This document shows positions 57,590 through 64,000 of a DNA stretch of 64,000 nt, one piece after another. The notes under the pieces are model-generated. The model was not told the DNA's origin, ran no database searches, and saw nothing but the letters and a program-made list of their open reading frames with translations. The DNA is from Pholiota molesta (Eukaryota; Basidiomycota; Agaricomycetes; Agaricales; Strophariaceae). The DNA is taken from the NCBI GenBank assembly GCA_014925825.1, contig JACGCK010000050.1, positions 186,001 through 250,000 on the forward strand. The letters are read 5' to 3'. Made by a program: the position numbers and the translations under genes. Position 1 is the first letter of the stretch. The number at the start of each line of letters is the position of its first letter.

Positions 57590-59400
57590 TAGGACAGTCG
57601 AGGGCGGCACCGCGCGAACGTCCGACTCCGGCCTAGATCGATTGATCAGGAATGACGCAGTGGGCAAAGGGAGAATACAATTATACCTACTACGTGCGAC
57701 GTACACGATAGGGTGGCGATCCCGAAGGATGTGGGCGGAAGAGGCATAGAGTGAGCGCGCTCCATCGATCCTTTCGGGTAGTCGACGTCTCGACAGGCGC
57801 CAGTAAACTAAACTAGCTCCTGTGTTCTATAGAGGAAGTCGAATGTCAGTCAGAAGCTCTGAAGGATCTCTTCGACGTTCTACAAGCGCGCTCGAGGTGA
57901 GGCGGGTCTGTTCGCTGGTGATGGTGATAGAAGAAAAGACCAAGCGTAATGGATCGCACATCTTCGAGAAAATTCGTGAATTAAATTTCGACGGAATCAA
58001 TAGACAAATTAGAGTCCGAAAACGAGAAGAAGAAGAAGAAGAAAAGCAAGGAAACAAAAAAAGTTGTCAACGAGGCGAGCAAAATAATACCAGCGGAATG
58101 ATCTCGCATTCCCGCCCCAGGATAACAAAACACACGCCCTACAGCGCAGCATAAGCGAAAGGCGCGCACAGCAGATTAATCGGCTGAGCCTACGCCCTGG
58201 TACATGCATGCAACCACGCTGGGCCGCGCATGCTCCAACGCCTAGGCGGTTATCGCTAATCAGCAGATGCGCGCATCCGATGCGCATGGTCCTCTGTGGA
58301 TGCCCGTACCCATTCGTGCCCCATACATGAGAGAAATGACATCACAACATCAACAACGAAAAAGCAACAACTCCGCCAAATTGAACACGAAGAAAGAAAA
58401 ACAAGATACGGCGCCGGGAACTCTAGCGCAGCGTCGGTACATGCTCCTGATACATGCTATATGCAACAGCACTGCAGACGGTAGGGCACCGGCGAACATA
58501 TCCACCCAGCCCGCCTCTCCATGGATCCTGATCTAAAGCGCACAGTCACCACCGGTGGAAGTGCGACACACCCTGGTGACAAGTGCGCGAGCTGGAATCA
58601 AGGTGGGGGCGGGCTTGTTGCGTGCGATCGTCATTGATGCGAGATATATAATGGCGCACACCTCAAACGCACGATTCACGTCAAGCACAGGCGCTTTGGA
58701 AGTGAATCAGACGCTCGATGAAAGGGAAACAGTCACTGTCGCACGAAACGCGATGACGCCACGACGCCTCTGCAGGATCCATACAGGCACCCGCCGTATG
58801 GACCAAAGTCTGACACACCATCAGTGACGCCAAATGTATCAGCCCCACCTCCCCGTATCGTTAGAAACATCAGAGCAGCGCAGAGGGGGAAACCTGCCCA
58901 AGAACAAGCCCATCCGGCCCCTTGCGCAGGTGGATCACAACGAATGCGGGGATGGGGCTTTTCCATAGAGGCGAAACAGAGCGCGCGCAGATGGAGTGGA
59001 CGATCACGCACCTGATATGGACAGACTTTGCGGCGGGATCGCACGGATGCACGCGATATCCATGGCGCACACTCCATGGCCAGCGATCTGTAGTGGGGAC
59101 CTGAGATGGAGGTTGGAGGACCGGGATGGCGGATGACGGCGCTGGAGCCAGGGCTACGCACTAATGAGCAAGAGACGATAGTGGGGTGGGGAGGGACAGT
59201 GCCCACCTGTGCAAAGGCCCAGAGAGCGTTGAGGTGTGCACGCCCAGGGAGGGCACAGCTGGATTGAACGAGATGTGGAGGCAGATGTTCAAGTTCGGCG
59301 ACGAAGGCGTGCTGTGCCTGAACGCCCTTGCCAAACAGAGCTCGGCAGTGATGCGTTGATGGCCGATCCATCCTGACACAAGCGCAGGACAGAGGCAGTG
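57590..59400 (+). repeat. Dispersed segment zeta-2
   Basis: Direct match to zeta-1 (17040-18430) for most of its length. A recurrent TTGCCAAA-type box lies at about 59320. A run rich in AAG/GAA (58020-58060) sits inside. No conserved reading frame. Confidence 0.7.
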
Positions 59401-62080
59401 AGCTTGCAGTGAGCACCGCACTCCCTCGAAAGTTTCTTTATATACATATACGCACCTCACAATAAACGTAAGTAGTTTTATTGGCAATAGATTGCCCACA
59501 CTCCAATCACTAAAGCTCAGGTACACGCAGAGCCGCTGGTTGGCATACAGCCGTCGACCCGTCAGTTCAAGTTCTCCCATGCGCAAGTACGCCATGTTCC
59601 AAAATTTCTTGCATAACTCAAGACGCAATACATTGAGAGTATCATACGTACAGAGCCACACAAATCGGCGAGCACTAATCCTCGTGCGCATTGGGCCTCA
59701 ACGACTCGCCGTGCGTCACGCGTCACGTCCTAGCACAGTCGTTGGAGATGGTATCGGAACCAATATTGACGTCCAGGGCCGTTCGCGCGCATGCTCGGAT
59801 GCCGCCGCAACACCGCGCGCCTAGGCGTATGCTGTGGGAAGCGCCGACGTGCACCTCCAACGTCTGGCCCTCCGATCAGCGGCGCTCGTGCACCATCGCG
59901 CTCGCGCTCGAGAAATGGGGTGGGAACCATCATAATCGCATTGACCACGAACAAGCAACGGCCAGCGGCTATCTTTCAACCCCCGTGCGCGTGCCACATA
60001 CTACACAGCGTAGATGATAGCAATAGCCCACCGTCCATTCAGCTTTCACACCGCCCTCCACAATCAAGGCAAAGACGAGAACACAGTCCGGCTAGGATCT
60101 CCCAGGCGAATGACGTGCATACGTGGGACAGAGATGGAGAGCGATGAGCGCACCTGGTATAGCTGGACCGCGGGTCGCGTTTTACAGGGTCATTTCGCCA
60201 AGCTGAGGGAATGGTGAGGCCGGCGTCATGATACAGCGGGGGTGCGGCGGAGAATCTGATGACGAAGACGGGTGGTGGCGTTGGTGGTGTAGACGAAGAG
60301 CGGTAGATCACGTACCTCGACCACAGAAGTACCCGTGTGTCTTCATGCATCATGTGCTATACACGAGCTCGATGTGGGGAAGAAGGGAGAGACGGAGGCA
60401 AGTCTGGGCGCAGGGGAGTACCTGTCGAGGAGGATGCTGGGGCAGGGCGAGGGAAGCCTGGCAAGGTGACCGTGCAAGTAACACGCCGCAGCACCCAAGT
60501 CTCGAATCCAGCGTCCTCGCACACGATGGTGTGGTCGCGCAATAGGCGGCCGCGGACACAGCCGCCGGATGGAGTTGTAACAGCTCGAAGCTTTTGCCAA
60601 ATAAAGTTCGGCAGTGAATGCCGCAGAGTCCAACTCTTTGCGCCGTTCTCCTACAAACGCATCCCGTTCGCTTCTCTGCATCTTCCTTGGAACCCGTCTT
60701 CTTGTAGGAGGCTACCGAACTTACACCCCGGAGAGAAACTGCTCCATCCGCGTCAGTAATTGCCGTATGGAGGTGTACCCACTCCTTTGAAAGCTCGCCG
60801 AACATCGATTCTTGCATCTCAACATCGTCGTTGGCTCTCTGCCTCTACTGAACGTCTGAGCATGAAGCACTCCTAGCAGGTCTTCCTTCTGGCTGGAGGC
60901 ACCGACTTGGGTGTGTATGCTGCTAGAAACTGTGACGACCACCCCAGGACCACCCATCTCATCGCGGTACAGCGCGGTGTCCGCACCAACTCGAGTACTC
61001 GAGGGCTCTCAACGCAAATGGGCTGGGGACCTCAGTGGGAAACCGAATTGGCGACCTTACCACCATCTCCAGATCGATCTCTTTTCGCGCTGTTGTCACG
61101 CAAGCAGTCGGAGAGAGGGAAGTTGTGATGGAGAACGTATGGCGCATGAGGGAGGCGGAGCTACAGGAGGAGTCGACTCGATGGACGAGGATACGGGATG
61201 GCGGAGACGCGAGGCTGGAGATGCAAACAGGATGGAACTGGCTTGGGTGTCAGCGAGAGGAAGAGATCGAAGGTGTAGGCGAAGTCACCGCAAACAGAAG
61301 GGGAACTTCCGGCCACATCAACTTGAAAGGTATGTCGGCGCTCTTTTTTACTCTTGCGTTACAACAATTTATCATCTCTTCTCGACGATATAAGTCTCGC
61401 GGAGACGATTTGCTTACAAGAACCGAAACATTCTCTACCCCGCTGGCTCGCGCATTTCCACGTCAATTCCACGTCAACGCGTCGCGCTCTCGTTCACTCC
61501 GCACGCTCTACACCTCCTACACAACCCCCATCATAGAAAGCGGCACCGTCATCCCCCGACTTTCCAAATGACCGCCCGGTACCGGTTCGGATGCGCTGTT
61601 GATAGGCACATAGGTATTTGAGAGTTGGGATGGACCAACGGCTGCTGTTCCTTCGCCCACTGCGCGATTGTTTTAGATCATCATAGATTGCTATGGTATC
61701 TGAGTATTGCCCCCCGAGCTTGCGCGTATAAGAAAGTCAATGGGCCTTCTCATCAACTCTCGAATCTGGTTGCGATACCCTGCTTTCGTACGGCACGCAA
61801 GAATTGAATGCACCCCGTTTTGAACGCGTTCACATGTGTACCAAGCTCTAAACGACCCGCAGATCATCCTTTCATCGTGCCATGATACCGTCCGAAAATC
61901 ATCCCGCGACACCTTCCCAAGCGCACGTCAGAAGTTTCGTGTAAAATATGTAGAAATAAGTGCACTTCAAGAACCTTCCATGCCGTCGTCTCATCGCCTC
62001 TGAAGGTCTCGAACAGGCCACACCCCACCTCTTGGCTTATATGTGTAAAGCGCACAGGAGGCGGGCAGCGAACCCGCTGT
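59400..62080. other. Gene-free stretch
   Basis: Open frames of up to 178 codons (61035-61571) have no domain and may be chance. A recurrent box lies at about 60590. The part 61570-62060 is AT-richer and unmatched. I cannot support a gene here, though 60900-61570 has the best coding look. Confidence 0.4.
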
Positions 62081-63960
62081 CCGCTGCCGCCAGCGCTGTT
62101 GCGCGATCCTCAAACAGAAACCCGAGGGCGAGGTGAGGCTCTGCGCAGGCGCATTCGTTGCTTTCAGGAAGAGGATGGCGGACATCTCAGGAGAGTGAAG
62201 ATGGAATGGTAAGTAGGGAGAAGGCGAACACGAAGACAAAAATCTGAGCTCGATATCTGGGCATCGCTGACCCGAGATGCATGGAGGCGCTTCCGTGAGA
62301 TAGGTATACGCCCAGATCCGATCCGCAGTGTATAGAGGAAGACGGATAGATCGGTCGCGGGTGTTCATGAGTTACAGTTGTGGGACCCGTATGGTAGAGG
62401 CAATATCTCGACGATCAACCACTCAACTTAGGTTTCTCTGTCAGGAGTGAGCGAGGGGACAGTGTACGGATGAGCGAGCGAATGGGCGAGCAAACTGACG
62501 AGCGACTGGGGTGTGTGTCAGGGATGGAGCAGCGATCCAACGAACAGGATCCCATTCGACATCCCGCGCGGCCATGTCAGTTCCATCCGACCACTGCCTC
62601 CTCCAACAACAGCGAAGCCGGACCATTCGAGACGACATACACCAACCTGCGGGGAGGCTGGGGTGCTGATCTCAATAGACGAGTAGATGCTGCGTTAACA
62701 CGGATGGACGGGAGGAGAAGACAGCATGATCAGGAACTTGGACGACCGAAGTAGTTTCGCGCCTCTGACAGCCTCTGCCAGCCTCTGAAACTTGACGGAA
62801 AAACAGGAGCGCACGCAGGTACGGTGGCGTGCATGTGGCCCGCACCGTGTACCCTGTTGCGCAGAATACGCCAATGAGAACAGAGGCTGGGCAGGCGTCG
62901 CTGCTGCTACGCGACCCCATGAGCCGGCATCCACGCACCGCGGGGTGGATCTCTCGGTCCCGGATACGCTGGGGTCCAGGCGCACCGACCGTGTGCGGTA
63001 CGCACGCATGCACGCGCGCACGCCGTGGCCATCCATCTGCTCCATAGAGAGTATAGGTGTACACGCGCAGGGCGCAGGAACTGGCCTGCGGACGACGCGT
63101 CCGTGCGCTTCACGTGTACATAGATCTCGGAGCGGCAGGATGGCGTGTGGGTGGCGCTGGTGCGGATGCCGTGGACGTGGAGGGGCATGATGATATGATG
63201 GTGATGGGAGGAGGGCAGGAGGCGTAGATGAGGCTAGGAGAACACACACCTCAATTGCACGGCCCGTGTATGGGCTCTCCTCGACGACTGCCCTGATGAA
63301 AGATGGCGAAGGCCAGCTTGAGCACTGGGTGCGATCTAGGAGTACGACTGCTGCAGACATTGCAGATTTTCGAGTATGTGTATGTGTCCTGAGATCATCA
63401 GCGATAGCGCAGTGATCAGGGAAGAGATATAGTCATACCATGCACGAAACGCGGGATGTATGTGGGGGAGAACTGGGCCGTCGATTCTTGCGGGAGCCAC
63501 CAGTGACCACCGTGGCCGACGGACATGGCGCTCTGGGATATGTCGTAGAAGATGCTGGATGTGATAGGTGGTATGTATCACTGCTGGAGGTGATCATTGT
63601 TCCATGTGAAAACAGCCCGGAAAAAGTGTATTTTTAACCTGTTGCATAGGCTGTTCCCAGAAAAAACTTCGGGAACAGCCTTGAAACCTGTTCACAATAG
63701 GCTGTTTCCAAAAGAAACAGCCATTGCCTCCAGCAGTGTATGAGGTTGAAATGAGGCGGTCAGCAGGCTGCATGTTGTCGACCGTCGTTGTTTGTGTATT
63801 GCCGCCGGAAAATAATACAACGGCCATCATTGTTTGGCAAGGGCTTTCAGTCACATCAAGCGTTCGTTGTGCCCTCTTCCCAATGCCCGCCACCACCACC
63901 GCCACACATCCTGGCGCTTTCGTTCCAGCTATGCGCTATGCGTAGATCGTCCCTGGGCCT
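62080..63960 (-). repeat. Dispersed repeat RE1, copy E (inverted), interrupted by a MITE
   Basis: The reverse complement matches copy A and, in its 3' part, copy D (the cgcgaccgatctatccgt-like sequence near 62345). The region matching A 3780-3840 lies around 62200-62260. A 160-bp element with terminal inverted repeats is inserted at 63579. Copy E may continue past the window edge. Confidence 0.75.
63579..63738. mobile_element. 160-bp MITE with 12-bp perfect TIRs and a TAT target duplication
   Basis: CACTGCTGGAGG (63579-63590) and its perfect inverse (63727-63738) bound the element. TAT flanks it on both sides (63576-63578 and 63739-63741). Inside are two perfect hairpins: an 11-bp stem at 63648-63658/63671-63681 (AGGCTGTTCCC) and an 8-bp stem at 63700-63707/63715-63722 (GGCTGTTT). 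RE1 copy A shows the empty site (around 2800-2812, reverse complement). A CACT(A/G) end with a 3-bp duplication is typical of the CACTA/EnSpm superfamily; it encodes nothing. Confidence 0.85.
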
Positions 63961-64000
63961 GCGTACCTCAGCGTCTTCTACGTCCTCTTATAGGTCTGCG

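Noticed and set aside
60480..60520. tRNA-like box B (tcgaatccag) near 60500
   Set aside because: No acceptor stem, A box or cloverleaf could be formed around it.

Overview
This window looks like nuclear DNA of an agaricomycete (mushroom-forming) basidiomycete. Its genes carry several short GT..AG introns of about 47-100 bp. The intact products are typical of that group: a NACHT NTPase of the NLR type, a divergent F-box-like protein, a Ser/Thr-rich GPI-anchored protein, an FAD monooxygenase and a short-chain dehydrogenase. There is no prokaryotic operon structure, and I found no tRNA or rRNA gene. Gene density is low, and most of the window is a mosaic of diverged dispersed repeats.

Layout. 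The left block (1-21.5 kb) holds, in order: an intact short-chain dehydrogenase (712-1798), repeat family RE1 copy A, repeat gamma, an intact GPI-anchored protein (7256-8325, minus), repeat family RE3, an intact FAD monooxygenase (11670-13506), a small gene encoding a signal peptide joined to a Hub1/UBL5-like ubiquitin fold (15802-16496), a dispersed repeat (zeta) and an intact F-box-like gene (20051-21538). The central part (21.5-37.8 kb) has two broken pieces of a phosphate-transporter gene either side of an inverted RE1 copy. It then has a lower-GC island with a head-to-head pair: a NACHT NTPase (30109-32012, minus) and an AIG1-type GTPase (32609-33320, plus). The right block (37.9-59.4 kb) is an old, rearranged duplicate of the left block. 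There the dehydrogenase copy is inverted and dead, the GPI-protein copy has a 1-bp frameshift, the F-box copy has a 7-bp tandem duplication that shifts its frame, the monooxygenase body is missing although its promoter, exon 1 and 3' flank remain, and the ubiquitin-like gene is absent. The last 2 kb are an inverted RE1 copy carrying a 160-bp MITE.

How it fits together. The intact genes do not form an obvious metabolic cluster; the dehydrogenase and monooxygenase could act on small molecules but lie 11 kb apart. The clearest functional pairing is the divergent NACHT/GTPase pair. The most unusual single gene is the secreted Hub1-like protein. Exon structures were derived by hand from reading frame, splice sites and family motifs and were not checked against transcripts. 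Repeat boundaries are approximate.
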